Shown: one piece after another, positions 1-35,278 of the stretch | How positions within the stretch are numbered: the first letter of the stretch is position 1 | Layout of the letters: each line of letters opens with the position of its first letter | DNA from: Euglena gracilis | Taxonomy: Eukaryota; Euglenida; Euglenophyceae; Euglenales | Assembly: GCA_039621445.1 (NCBI GenBank) | Contig: CP154954.1 | Coordinates: 20,818,642-20,882,641 of the forward strand | Direction of reading: 5' to 3' | Length of the DNA stretch: 64,000 nt | Notes under the pieces: generated by a model | The model's input: only the letters and a program-made list of their open reading frames with translations | The model's database searches: none | What the model was told of the DNA's origin: nothing | Made by a program: the position numbers and the translations under genes

Positions 1-1980
1 CGGGTGCCGGCCGACACCTATTTGTTTTCGGGGGGGGGGGGACACGGTGAAGGAGACCCCCCCTAACTGTGGAGTATGTGCTTGGCGGGGGCTTTATGGC
101 CGGCAAAGTAAACCAGGTCAGCCCCACCAAGCTCCGGCCACCTCCACAAACACAGACAGAGGGGCCAGAGGCGGACAACAGCGCCAGGCCAGAAGGGAGG
201 ATAAAAGGCACCTAAAAAAAAGCCGCAGTGGACACGGGGGGGGGGGCATTGGGCCTCCGCATGCGGCCTGCGGGTCGGCCGGGCATCGCCCATCGCCCGG
301 CCGACCCGCAGGCAGCTGCCGGTCTCCCCCGGGCGTCCCCCGCCGCCGTCCCCCGGGTCCACAGCCCGCCCCGCAGGTCGGCCCCCTCCCCTGCAGCCTG
401 TGCCGTGCGGAGGGAGTGCCCCGAACGACTCTCCATTCCCGGCCCGGCTTCGCATCCATCACCGTCGTCGGTAGTGCTGTCGTAGCGGCTGTTGTCGTCT
501 TTCTCCTGCTTCGCTCGTCTCCACCAACAGCGTTGGACCGGTTGGCTGGCTCATACAGTCACTTAGTCACTGGCCGACCCCCCCCCCCGAAGTGGGTGAC
601 TGGTATTTTTTAGAGTGAGGGGGGAGGTGGCAAAAAGCCACCAAAGTGCCCTGCCGCCAAAGGCGGCAGAATTTTCTTGGGGGCCATCTCTCACGTTTGT
701 TTTGCCGTCCGTTGCGGACTGCCCTGCCAACAGAAGCTCCACCCCAGAGGTCATAACTGGGGTCATATGGCACCGAAGAAATTATACCCAAAATTTCAGT
801 AATAAACACAAAACAGCAAGTAAAAAATGCAAGTTGGATGTAAGGAGCTTCTCTTAAGGAGCTCCCGAGAACGTACACATTTCTGCTGAAGAGGACAGAA
901 GACGAAGTTCTCTGGTGCCAGCAACCACATTCCAGACTCATCGCATCATGCGCGCAAGCTTGCCAGACTCGCGCGCATGATGTTTGTGAATTGGGGGCGT
1001 ATAAATGCGCATTCTGTGCTGCAGGTCCCGAACTGAGGGCTCGAGGTTGAATCTTTGCCAGTTGGTCTGCTTTAAATTTGATTTTTAATTTGATTAAATT
1101 GAATTTTTTTCCTGTTTTGATTCAAACCCAGTCTGAGGATGCTTGTGGGAAAACAGACCCCCTTGAAAATTTTTTCATCATGCTTTTCACCATTTTCTGA
1201 CATGAAAGGCAGCAAAACCTGGTCAAAAGTAGTCAAAACAGCAAACACTGACCCAAAAAGTCGGCAAAAGTGGCAAAAGCAGACAAAAAGCAGCAACGTG
1301 GCCAAAAGTGGGCAAAAGTGGACAAGAGTCGGCAAAAAGTGTTGGTTTTCGGCAGTGACGCCAATTTGTCACCAGCAACAAACATTGGCAGAAAATAAAA
1401 AAGCAACACCCAAAATATTAAAACCATGGGACGAGCGACCGACACCCAAAGCAACTTGGGGACCAGGGCAAGGTACAAGTTTTAGGCAACCCCTGAAAAG
1501 TAGTAAAAGAGCGAACCAGAAGAAAATCTCGCACACCATGAAACAGCTGGAACAGCACACGCAAACAACATCCACCATTGGCAAACCAACCCCAACCGGG
1601 GCGGGGGGGGAGGGGGACGCAACATGGACCCTGAAAAAAGCAACACAAAAAAAAACGCAAAAAAAAAACGGAAATTGCATGCGAATCCCTTAGCGAGAGA
1701 CGAAAAATTTCGGCTCTGTTGAGAAGATTTTCCATTTTACATAAAAATAAGCATTTTGTTGACCAAAAAAACACTACAATAACAAAAATTTGCCAAAATT
1801 TTTAGTCTTGGTGGAAAATCAAAAAAATTACCAAAAAAATTCAGAAACCACCGGGTGAAAAAAACCACAAAAAAACCAAAAAAAATGCAAAAACGCAAAT
1901 TTCGCCAAAATCGGAAAAAAAAAACAACAAAAAAACGTGTTTGCATTTCCCCCCCTGCCCAACCCTAACTACAGGGTCAT
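1..1980. other. No gene recognised
   Basis: No convincing exon was found. The first 600 bases are GC-rich and low in complexity with an 18-bp perfect hairpin (listed separately). Bases 600-1,960 are AT-rich with many A-runs. The end near 1,950-1,970, a run of C followed by TGCCCA, resembles the right terminus of the hAT-like element at 46,524-47,279, so a degraded relative may end here. Downstream exons of the glycosyltransferase gene to the right would be expected here or beyond the left edge, but none could be identified. Confidence 0.4.
267..312. repeat. Perfect 18-bp inverted repeat (hairpin)
   Basis: Arms 267-284 and 295-312 are exact reverse complements (left arm begins CCTGCGGGTCGG) around a 10-base loop. 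The arms are very GC-rich, so the hairpin would be stable in RNA or single-stranded DNA. No T-run follows and no gene is recognised nearby, so a role as terminator or element core is unproven. Confidence 0.8.
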
Positions 1981-2012
1981 CAACCCATCCTCTGGCCCAG
2001 TTCTTCCAGAAC

Positions 2013-2298
2013 ATCAGCGTCCACAAACAATACGGCATCGAACTCCGTGAGGTCCCACACATTCAGTTTGGTGTACGTGTCCGTGTACCGGCTTGTCCCC
2101 CGGTCGTCAGGGGACAGGGCAGCTTGCGTCAGAGCTTTGGCTGTGGTGCCTGACCCGGCTTTCCCACTTTGGAAGCTTCCATTCCTGGTCGTGTATTCAC
2201 CTGGGCACAAACCCAACCGCTTTCTTTGAAGGCCATCCACACACGACCCCCGCCCAACTGCCTAACCTACCCACCCATCCACCCAAACACACACACGC

Positions 2299-2330
<32 letters not shown>

Positions 2331-2343
2331 GCGCGCGCGCGCG

Positions 2344-2426
<83 letters not shown>

Positions 2427-4675
2427 GCGCGCGCGCGCGCACACACACACACACACACCAGAACACACTGAAAATAGCCGAAAGCCGGCCCTACCCGGCC
2501 GGCCTGCGCGGGACTAATCCTGGACACATCCCACTCGGTGTCCACCGCAGGAGCACAGCGCAGACACAAAAAAAAATGCAAACAAACACAAAACAACAGG
2601 GGGGAAAACAAGGGAAAAAGCAAATGGGATGATAATTCCCGACAGAGAGATGTCCAGAACGTACACTTTTCTGCTGGAGAAGACTCAGAATGCACCTCCT
2701 CACCTCCTGTGGGTAATTTTTTTAGTATGCAACATTATCTGTTGTTGCAACAAATTACATGCCCAATACGTTCAAAAATGACAAAAAGAAGACCAAAAAT
2801 ACAGATTTTTTGTCGAAAATACTTCCTGAAAATCCCAGGCAAAAAAGCAAAAAAAACACATAAAAAGGCATAAAAAATTTCCAATGTCGAAGAACACAAG
2901 AAAAACAACAAGAAAAGGTATTTCAATTCCCCCCACCTGGAGGATCGCCGTTTGCCTGCGAAACTAGCCTGCCATTTTTCTTTGCGGGAGGAGGGTGGCG
3001 TAGACTGGCCAGTGGGGCTGCCCTGTGTGGGGCTGGCGATGGAGGACACCCAGCGCACGGTGCAGCCCGCCATGCGTAGCACCTTCTGCACCTTGCTGGA
3101 CACCTGCGGGCGATGGCGACGGCCTGGTATTCAGCTTACAAAAAAGGGGGGAAACGGCCATGCATGTTTGTGTTTCACAAAAGTACCTCCCCCTCCCAAA
3201 GCCAAATGAACGCTAAGGTGACGATCTGGACGGTCCGGACGGGGGACATTCACTGGGCACGGGGGCTCGTAATTGTTTGCTAAAGGTATGTGGTGACAAC
3301 GGAGACGGTTCGGACGACCCCTCCTCATTCGGCAATGGCGGTCATTGGAGAATATGGGGGGGGGGGGGCAGGGACAAGCATCGACATTCCAAAAAAAATG
3401 TTTTGATGAATTACAGATACTGGAAAAACTCCCACCCGCTCAAGTTAACGCTGAGGAATCTGGTCCAGGGCAGGGCTGTACAGGAAAGCTTGGTGGGGGG
3501 TTGACCCCCCCACCCAGGAGGTGGGTCACTCCCCCAACCCACCAACCACAGCACCTGCTCAAAGAAGATTCTTTCGGCGCCGAAAGAGCCGAAGAAAATA
3601 TTTGACCCAAAAAAAATCGGCGCCACCGGAAATACGGGAAGGCCTGGGGGGGGGCATTGATTCACCACCCACCCACTCTCGAAAACCACCCGCCCACCCC
3701 ACCCCCAGGGGATGACCTTCGGCCGGCTATGATGTACCCCCTCCCCGGGGGGTGCAGAGGCGCAAACCCACCCACCCACTCTCAGAAACCCACCCGCCCA
3801 CCCACCCCCGGGGATGGGGTCCCACAGCTGTTAAATGAATGTGTGGTCGGACCCCCAATTCCACCAGGATGGGGGGGGGGGGGGGCGCTCACCACCCATA
3901 TGGTTTCGGTCTGAACAACCCGACAGGGGACTGGGTGGTTGGACGAGAGTAAAATTTCAAAAATCCTACTGTGGAGGGATGGAACTAGCACAGGGAGCCG
4001 ACTAAGGAGTTGAATCATCACACAGATCACATCAAACAAAGGGGGCACCTTGTTGGTGACCATGCAGATGACTTTGTTCGCCCGGGTTTTGGTGTTGAGG
4101 ATGGACCGCACGGTGACGATCGCCCCCAGTAGGTATTGGTCAGAGCGGGGTCGTTTTGGCTGCCGTGGGATTCCCCCAGGGAGGTTTTTTTTTTTTTTAA
4201 AAAAAGGACCCCCGGTCTTGCAGAAAAAAACCACCCACCCATACTTTAACCCCTATCTCCCACCCCTGGGGGGAGGCAATTTGTGGGTCAAAAAAATATT
4301 TTTGGCTTCGCGCCAAAAATAAAATAACCCCCCCCACCCCACCCCCCACTGGGAGGACTGGGGGCACCCACCCACCTCCGCGGGTCAAACCTTTAAAAGT
4401 CTACCATTCATTCGTGGGGAGCGATTGTGGCGATCCGCCCTCTACTCCACTCACGGGGTTAATCGAGTTGTGGGTGTCTTTGTGTCTGTCCTTCTCCCCC
4501 TCCCCCCCCCCCAGCCCCTGACTTCTACCACAGGCTGGCCGCTGGCACCAGCCATGTGCATGCAGGGGGCGAAGCACCCACCCGACCCAGGGTCAAGCCA
4601 GGCCCCGGCTGTCAGTGATCATGGTCGCCCACGCGACAGCGCGGCGCCGGTCGGGAGAGATGACGCCCTCTGGCA
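2013..4675 (-). CDS. Glycosyltransferase family 8 (glycogenin-like), partial multi-exon gene
   Basis: Candidate exons in transcript order: 4610-4675, 4049-4159, about 3022-3103, and 2013-2091. Together they give the usual GT8 order: an N-terminal strand ([10 protein letters not shown]), a segment [15 protein letters not shown] like the family motif YLxGAxxLxxSL, then [19 protein letters not shown], then [18 protein letters not shown] followed by DAD. The DxD motif binds Mn2+ and the nucleotide sugar in this family. Exons 2 and 3 join in phase (donor AAG|GTGCCC, acceptor CGCAG|GTG). Junctions 1-2 and 3-4 are not resolved and a small exon may be missing between 3.0 and 2.1 kb. The part beyond DxD is not found, so the gene is incomplete or runs off the left edge. 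GT8 members use UDP- or GDP-sugars; donor and acceptor cannot be told here. Confidence 0.78.
2289..2458. repeat. (CA)n/(CG)n microsatellite
   Basis: Alternating purine-pyrimidine tract: blocks of ACGC, then CG, a long AC run, a CG run and a final AC run. It sits in an intron-like stretch of the glycosyltransferase gene. Open frames across it are repeat artefacts. Confidence 0.95.
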
Positions 4676-4720
4676 CTGGGTTGAGGTCAGAAGTTTTCTT
4701 AGGACGGGGGGAAAGCATCG

Positions 4721-4812
<92 letters not shown>

Positions 4813-4979
4813 ACACATAGAGAGAGAGAGAGACACACAGACACAACACACACGCACACACACCACACCCACACCCACCCACCCACCCACACCACACATA
4901 CACACACATGCCACACACACACACACACCACACATCACACACCACACACCACACACCACACAGAGACACACACGCACAT

Positions 4980-5015
<36 letters not shown>

Positions 5016-5049
5016 CACACACACATACACACACACACACACACACACA
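4721..5049. repeat. (AC)n microsatellite with interruptions
   Basis: A pure AC run of about 85 bases followed by degenerate AC, ACC and AGAG segments to about 5,049. It separates the first recognised glycosyltransferase exon (4,610-4,675) from the membrane-protein-like exons at 5.2 kb. Confidence 0.95.
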
Positions 5050-5189
5050 AATGCGAGCACCCTGTGGGGGGGGGGTCCAATTTCTCTGTACTTCCTGCCG
5101 AAAATACATCTCTTGCAGGGGAACCCACTTGACCCCGGGGTGGGTCGGTTAGACAAATGGTCCCCACTCACCCCCTCCGAGGTTCCAAC

Positions 5190-5509
5190 CTTCTTGAGAA
5201 GAAAGCTCTGGTAGAGGTCCACATTGCCAACGTACCAGTGTGACCAGAGGCCGAGGGAGAGGACGATTGCCCACGGCAAGGCGCTGAACACCTCCACCAA
5301 ACTCACCCCCAAATGTTGGCCGAATATTTCGGTGTTGGCGGTACCGTTGAGGGTTGTGTGAGAAGTAGGCGATGTCCGACACGATCGGCCAAAATACAGC
5401 ATTTATGAGGTTCCAATATTCTGGAAATGCTTTTGTCGCTGGCCAGGAGGCGAAACAAGTTCACATGGGCGGCGGAGTTTAAGAAGGGGGATGATTCCAT
5501 GTGGCGCAT
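5190..5509 (-). CDS. Candidate exons of an unidentified membrane protein
   Basis: One frame ending at a possible donor (AAGAAG|GTTGG, 5190) reads EVFSALPWAIVLSLGLWSHW then YVGNVDLYQSFLLKK, a hydrophobic helix with tryptophans. A second frame just upstream, after an acceptor TTTCCAG near 5,430, reads YWNLINAVFWPIVSDIAYF, also membrane-like. The frames differ by one base and the gap between them (about 5,345-5,370) is too short for a normal intron, so either a single-base error or mutation is present or only one stretch is coding. I cannot name the family. The exons may be the 5' part of the glycosyltransferase gene to the left or a separate gene. Confidence 0.4.
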
Positions 5510-5849
5510 GGGGCATGGCGTGGAATGATTCCATGCGCCCTAGCAAAGCACCTCCTGCCCGTCGCACATGGAGGGGCAGCAAAACTCACGCTGCCGGGCA
5601 GTCCCCGAAGGTCAAGTTCCCGGTTCACAATGCCTTGGCCACCACGAGGCACTGGAGGCGGCGCCTCATCCGCCGCATCGCACACCCCGCGCCGCGGCTG
5701 CCGCGGCCCACATTCAGCGCATGGCCCGGGAGCCGGTCGGCGGCTGCCCCGAACCCCTGCGGCGACGGACGAGAGGGGGCGGCGTGGTAGACCTTCGGCG
5801 CTGCAGTTTTAATGGGGGACTGTGATGGTTTTGGGAGAGGCCTCTGGAC

Positions 5850-7040
5850 AACGATGGCAATGTGGATGGAGGGCACGCGCATCCGAAGGTCACGCGGCTG
5901 GAAGGCATAGCAGGCAGATGGAAAACTGTCGACTCCCAGGAGCAGAATCAACGCCAGGGGGGTCCTGACCCCCCTCCACGATACACCATTTTACAGCCGG
6001 TACCTCCCAACAGTGGTCGCACTCACCCGACCAGGAAGGGGTTTGACCAAAATGAAGCTGAAAGCGCCGGATTCTTCTTTTGGAAATAGTTTTCCAACCA
6101 ATGATTTTAGCTCCTGGGGTTAAATTGGGTGTGTTTCAGGTTCCGCCCAGTCCAGCCGTAGCCGTGACTAGACCCCTTCCAGGGCGGGCCAACCGGAAAC
6201 TTCCTCGGCCAGCTTGCTGCTTCCCTCAGGGGGTGTCTTGGGAACCCCCCATCAATGCACTTAACTTTAGCCGGGGTGGATGTCTGGCAGCTTCCGGGAA
6301 AACTTAGGAACCTCAAACATTTTGTGTAAAACAGCAAGAAAATTTCTTCTCTGTTCTGTGCCTGAGGTGGCATTTTGGCAACTTCTGCGACAACAAAGAA
6401 AATGATCAGGTGATGCAAAATGCAATTTGTCATTGGGAACAATGGGCAGCATTCCGGCACAGACACGCGCTGCGGGGTTCGGAGGCGCCGTCATTGGCCC
6501 ATAAGGGGGGGGAGAGGGAGGGAGATGGATAAGGAATTGGCGAAGTGCATTGATTGCAAAGCCCGCAGGCACAGGCTATGTGCCTCCGGGAAGCAGTGAC
6601 TGCAACGGGAGGGTCGGTGGGAGGGTGACTCGCCACAGCGCCGGGCGGTCACCGTAGCATTGTCTCCAGGAGTTGCTTCACCCTGGGGCGGGGGAGGAAC
6701 ACGCTTTCGTTCCGAGCTGCCTTCGACGGACCACCCCCAGGAATGAGGCAGTGGCCGGCCTTGGGGGCTTGGAGGGAGACTGGAAAGCCGGGGCAACCAA
6801 ACGGCACGCCAGCATGTGGCACTCATTGGGCTGTGCTCCAACCAAGCGGTTTGTTGTAGGGCCTTGCGGGGGGATTTCCAGCTGGGGCCGGAAAATCACC
6901 GGTGAATGAAAGCAGCCACCAGTTGGCAACAATTCACTAATCCGGGGGCTGCCAGCCCGCAGATGGCTTCCACTGCAACCAAATTTGGACCAGGGCATGC
7001 CAGCCCGGTGGGGCAAGCAAAAACTGAGTTATTACTCTGC
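5850..7040. other. No gene recognised
   Basis: Mixed-composition DNA between the membrane-protein-like exons and the end of the AK6 gene. Some GC-rich patches (5,490-5,800; 6,600-6,900) have open frames on both strands, but none has recognisable motifs or convincing splice sites. It probably holds untranslated or intergenic sequence. Confidence 0.4.
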
Positions 7041-7043
7041 CGT

Positions 7044-9921
<2,878 letters not shown>

Positions 9922-10499
9922 GGCGGGGCCGCTGGGGAACGCGGCGGGATGGGCAGTCCCCTTGGGGAGGCCCCCAGTCCAACCACAGCGGTGTGCCAAC
10001 CTCAAAACCCCAAGAAATTGCTCCAAGTTAAATTGGGAGGCTCAAAAAAGTTGACAGGATTTGACCCGACTTCGGACCAAAATGCCGCGGATAGAATGAA
10101 TAAGCGACAGAAAAAGCGGAAGCGTCTCGAACCGAGCACCGTTCTCTGTTTTGCGGTACCCTTTGCGCAGGGGAGAAGAAAAAGGGGACACAATGAGAAA
10201 GTGTCACCTATGGCGACTGTGATATTTTGGGTTGTGTCACAGCTGTCCAGGGGAGATGGCCAAACCACATTGGGAAGCCACCCATCTCTCTTTGACCTGT
10301 CGCACCAGTCGCCTGCTGAAAATTGGGGCAGTGGTCCATTGAGAAGAGAAAGGAGGAGGTACATCGGAAGTAGGGAGGGCGAACCCTCCAGCTCGCCACA
10401 CAGTCAGGGGGATGGTGGAGGTGTGGGCAGAGGTTAGACACTTGAAAGGTGGTCGGCCTCTGTGGGGTGGGGGCAGAAGGGTGCTGCGTCGGCTGGACG
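9922..10499. other. Intergenic stretch between helicase stop and AK6 start
   Basis: 578 bases separate the helicase stop codon (10,500-10,502) from the AK6 start (9,921), both genes reading leftward. It must contain the helicase 3' end and the AK6 promoter. No polyadenylation signal, TATA box or other motif stands out. Confidence 0.5.
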
Positions 10500-25004
<14,505 letters not shown>

Positions 25005-26348
25005 GTGGGCAGGGCCGGGCCGCGGGCGGCGACCGGAAGGGAGGCGGGGCTGGGGAGGCCCACGACGCGGGGGTTGGGCGGGTGGATCCTGTTCGAACCC
25101 TTGTCCAATGGTGGTACTTTCATGTTTGAAAAAAGTTTCATTTTTATTTTCATTTTCATTTTTTTTAATTTAATTTTCATTCTTTCATTTTCATGTTAAA
25201 TTTTCATGTTTGTTTGAGGGACGGGCACGGATCAATTCCATGCAAGCATCACAGGCCAAACAAAATCATGAAACTGAGGGATCTGCCGAAAAAAAATTCA
25301 GATCCGGTCCTTGACCTGCGAGAGGGAACCTATCACCCACAGCGGATACGTTGGCCCCATGTCCCTGCAGTTCCCACAGAGATTGATTTGCATCGTTAGT
25401 CCTGCCACCCTGAAAGCTTTTCCCACAACATTCATGTGTTGAGCAGCAAAAAATTGCAAATTATGTCGTCTCATCAATTTCAGTTTTAAGAAGTGATTCA
25501 AAAATGTAGAATAGTTGACCAAAGCGCATTTGTGCTCCCAAAGCCAGGGTGTTAAATAAGCGGTGGAGGGGGGTCTGGACCGTCCATCTCCCCCAGTGCA
25601 TAAAAATGTCTGGCGCTTCATGTCAAGAATAAAATTGGGCCTTGAAAAAGCCCAAAAATCGCGTTTTCACACGCTTGTTTGAAAAATCGGTCAAAACATA
25701 CACCAGAAAATTAATATATATTAAAAAATTTTGGGTTCCCGGGGTGTCCCAGACCCCCTGAAGGGTCTGAAGGAGGAAGGGGGGGGTCTGAACCGCCTCC
25801 CCCAGGGGTGGGATTGGTCAACATCCCGGGAGATATGTCCCCTATTTACATCGCCCGGTGCACTGACTTGGGATGCATTTCGGCCATCATTCAGGAGTTT
25901 TAATCCCAGGTGACGAACTGGTCCTAAACGAACAAACTATTCATCAATATTGCAAGATTCTGCAAAGGCGTTGAAAAATCAAACGGAAAAATAACGTTTC
26001 ATCAAGATAAGTGGGGCAGACAAAGAAGAAGAGGAAGGTGGGGTAAATGGTTGTTTGAAATTTCCAAAAGAATGAAACAATATGAAACCTGTCCAACCAT
26101 TGCCCAAGGTTCGCGTCCCAGGAGAATAGAATACTGGAATAAAATGTTGAACGCAATCTACTGATCTAAGACATCTGAACTTAGGTTGGCGAAACAAAAC
26201 CATGGAGGGGAAGCAACATACAGACAGGGCTGTTTCATACATTGAGAGCTTTGGGGTGGTTAGACCGAAGTGGACCGAGGGTAGGAGGGAGGTCGAGAAG
26301 AACAAAACAGGAGAAAGAATTTGCAGAACGGTGCAGCTCGGCTTTGAG
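25005..26348. other. Intergenic stretch upstream of the helicase gene
   Basis: Lies between the helicase start and the last tentative exon of the first calcyphosin-like gene. It includes T-rich DNA (25,130-25,210) just upstream of the helicase ATG, and two G-run blocks at 25,550-25,600 and 25,740-25,810 resembling MITE arms. No exon or core promoter motif was recognised. Confidence 0.5.
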
Positions 26349-32568
<6,220 letters not shown>

Positions 32569-32705
32569 CTGAATGGCCGTGTGGGACCCCCTCCTGCGAG
32601 TTGCCGGCTCAACCCCCCCCATTAGAAATTGTGTTTTCCGCCATACTGATTTGGGGGGGTTACAAGCCACGGAGCGCAGGCCCATGGAACAACGTCTGGG
32701 ATGTG

Positions 32706-32886
32706 TAACCCCCCCCAATTAACCCGGCGGGGTGCCAAGTTATTGGAACCAACGCGCCGTACAGGAATTTTGCCTAAAAAGGGGGTGCCAAATTACTGGA
32801 ACCATCATTTTTACCCCTCCCCCCACCAAGTTATTCGGCCAATGCCAGGGCAAGGGCCCCGCCAGGTTATTTGGGGGGGGGGGTTA
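32706..32886. mobile_element. TAACCCCCCC MITE, second member
   Basis: Starts TAACCCCCCCCCAATTAACCCGG and ends GCCAGGTTATTTGGGGGGG then TTA. Shares GCCAAGTTATTGGAACCAAC, TTTTGCCTAAAAAGG and GCCAAATTACTGGAACCAT with 27,294-27,485. Confidence 0.75.
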
Positions 32887-34475
32887 GGTCACACAAAGCT
32901 AACCTGGCCTGGCCTGCGAGGTGGGTTGAACAGCAGCCTTTCCTCCCGCCACCGACCCATCCTGAGCATTGTTTTCGACATGAAACGCTTTCTGCAAAGG
33001 TCCCTTGATGCTGTATTTTTTCAGGCTGCATATGACTCCTTCAGCTCTGAGTGTGTCAATGAGCAGCCTTTCTTTCAGGGAAGTCGAAAAGGAAAAAAAA
33101 TGCGAGCTTTTTGTGGGACCCATTCTGGGTGGGGGGGGGGGTTGGCCTCTCCCCACGGCAGGCAGTCCATTCCACACTGCTTGCTGCCTGCAGCAGGAGC
33201 TGCCTCTGTGAAGAAACGTTGATCCGTTGAACGAAATGGGACGGGGCATTGTATTTCTCCGCCTGAACTGGTGGGGGGAGGGATGCGTCGGGGACGAGAG
33301 AGCTGACCGCCCCCGGAGAAAAAATGCTGCTCTTGTGCAGCCAGCCGAGGGACGTGAAAGGGATCTCTGACGGGAGATTCCTTGAAGACTTCGGAGGAGG
33401 TGGGTCCAGCCCAGGGACTTATCACCCTTCCCCCCCCCCAACGACCGGTAACCTCTGTCCTCCGACCGGGGGGGGGGGGCGTTCGACATAGAGGGGGGGG
33501 GTCGCTGAGCTCCCTTTATGGGTGAGAGCGAAGCTAACCCCTGGGCAAAATGGGGGGGGGGGTCGAACCCCCCCGGGAACCACCCTCAGGAACCGGCAGA
33601 TTATTACCATGATCCCGGCTCCGTTCCTGGAACCCTTTCCCAGCTGCGAGCGAGGGGATTTCTAATTTCCAAATCACCTCCGTTTGACCCCCAACTCCGG
33701 CCAGGCCCGAGTTATTCAGAGAAAATTTCAAAGGAAATGTCCGGAGACCTAAATTGAAGCCCTTAAAATGCCCTATCGAACAGGATTTTGATTTCCCTGC
33801 AACTCCCGGACCAGGCCGAAATATGGCCGATTTACGACCCAAAACAACGCGAAACGCTTGCAACTTAGCCGTTGTTTGTGTCAAAAATTCAATTTTCCAA
33901 AATTTCTCAAAAATGGTGGGGAATCAAAGAAAATGTACGGAGACCTAAATTGAAGCCCTTAAAATGCCCAATCTAACGGTATTTTGATTCGCCCGCAACT
34001 CCCCGCCTGCCTAAGTTACGGCCATTTTTCGGCTAATTTGGGCCATCTCGTGCAGTTTTGGCCAGTTTTGACTCAGCCTCTTTCGGCCATTTTTGGGTTA
34101 AAAAAAAGTCGAAAAAAATCAAAAAAAACAAAAAAATTGCCCAAAACCATGTTTTTTGGCTTCCTGGACCCGGAAAACCTTTTTTCAAGCCGAATCAGCG
34201 TTTTTTGAACCCCCGGCCCCCCATTTTTGGCCCCAAACCCATGCATTTTGGGTCATTTCCGGGTCAAAAAAGTTGAAGAAAATTTACACAACTGGCATAA
34301 ATTTCAAAAATTATTGTAAATTACCATAAATTACAGGTGTGTAATATATAAATCATAAATTACGCCAAATTTGCATTACTAGTCTTTTTGGCTGCCCATT
34401 GCATGCAAACCCCATTCAGAGCTCAGCACTATTCAATACCTGGTAAGACACGGGGGATTGGGTGCCCCATGTTTG
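32887..34475. other. Spacer with a 196-bp-period repeat, no gene recognised
   Basis: GC-rich open stretches at 32,900-33,500 lack recognisable motifs. From about 33,731 a segment starting GGAAATGTCCGGAGACCTAA recurs 196 bases later as GAAAATGTACGGAGACCTAA, with 65-80 bases well conserved. The first exon of EF-hand gene 1 should lie somewhere upstream of 32,568, perhaps here, but was not found. Confidence 0.5.
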
Positions 34476-35278
34476 CAGGGGGGAAATGTGCAACTTAGCC
34501 CTTCAAATTATGCAAGTCAAAAAAATGAAAAAAAATGAAAAAAAAATTGCAAAAAAATGCAAAAGAAAATTGCAACTTGCATAAAACCCCTGAGAAAAGG
34601 CTAGAATATAACAGAGTTTTGCTGCTTAAAATTCGTAAACATGTGGCAATGCCGGTGTACCTGTCAATGATTCACAAGAAGACCTCCTGGAAGACAACGG
34701 CAAGCACTGAAGCTTTGAAAATGAACATGAATGCCGCCTGCATGTTCAGTCTAAGCAAATCGTCCCTCCAGGTCACCATTGAACATCAATGAAGCGGCGG
34801 CACGTCGCATTTTATTGCACAACGTGGAACGCAACTTGGTATCAACACACCCAGCAAGACTGAACGAACGTGGTGGCACACCCTTCTGCATTGTATAACA
34901 CTACATTTGGATTTCACACATGAAGAAGTGTGTGCTTTCAACGTCAGCAGAGGTGGTGGGAATGGTCAGCAAAAACTTGGCAACTTGGGCGAGGGCACCA
35001 CTGTGCTTCGCCCAATACTACATAAGAGAAACGGAATCTGAAGGGAACACTTGCTCCACGCGGCAATACCGCTGCCAATCCCCTTGAAATTCGGTATCAT
35101 TCACAGCGAACGAAAGCATGGGGTATTGTGCAGGCTCGTGGGACAAGTCCGGAAGATTCCACAAAACTACAAAAAATTACAAACTACAAAAATCCAGGGC
35201 AAAATACTTTATGCAAAAAAATGCAAAAAAAAATGCAAAAAAATGTAAATTATGCAAGTTGCATATTCCCCCCCCCTG
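34476..35278. mobile_element. hAT-like element with TGCAAAAAA arrays, about 803 bp
   Basis: Inverted ends CAGGGGGGAAATGTGCAAC and GTTGCATATTCCCCCCCCCTG. Subterminal arrays of AAAAAATGC units lie at both sides. The minus strand near 34,790-34,870 encodes PRSFSLAGCVDTKLRSTL, a degenerate hAT dimerisation motif. No clear 8-bp target duplication is visible. Confidence 0.75.

Noticed and set aside
2289-2458. Long open frames of His-Thr or Val-Cys-Ala repeats across the CA/CG tract, and likewise at 4.7, 24.2, 42.8 and 59.2 kb
   Set aside because: They are translations of microsatellites open in several frames on both strands.
5491-5825. Plus-strand open frames of about 100 codons
   Set aside because: Arg/Ala/Pro-rich, open on several frames because of high GC, with no motif; no plus-strand gene is supported anywhere in the window.
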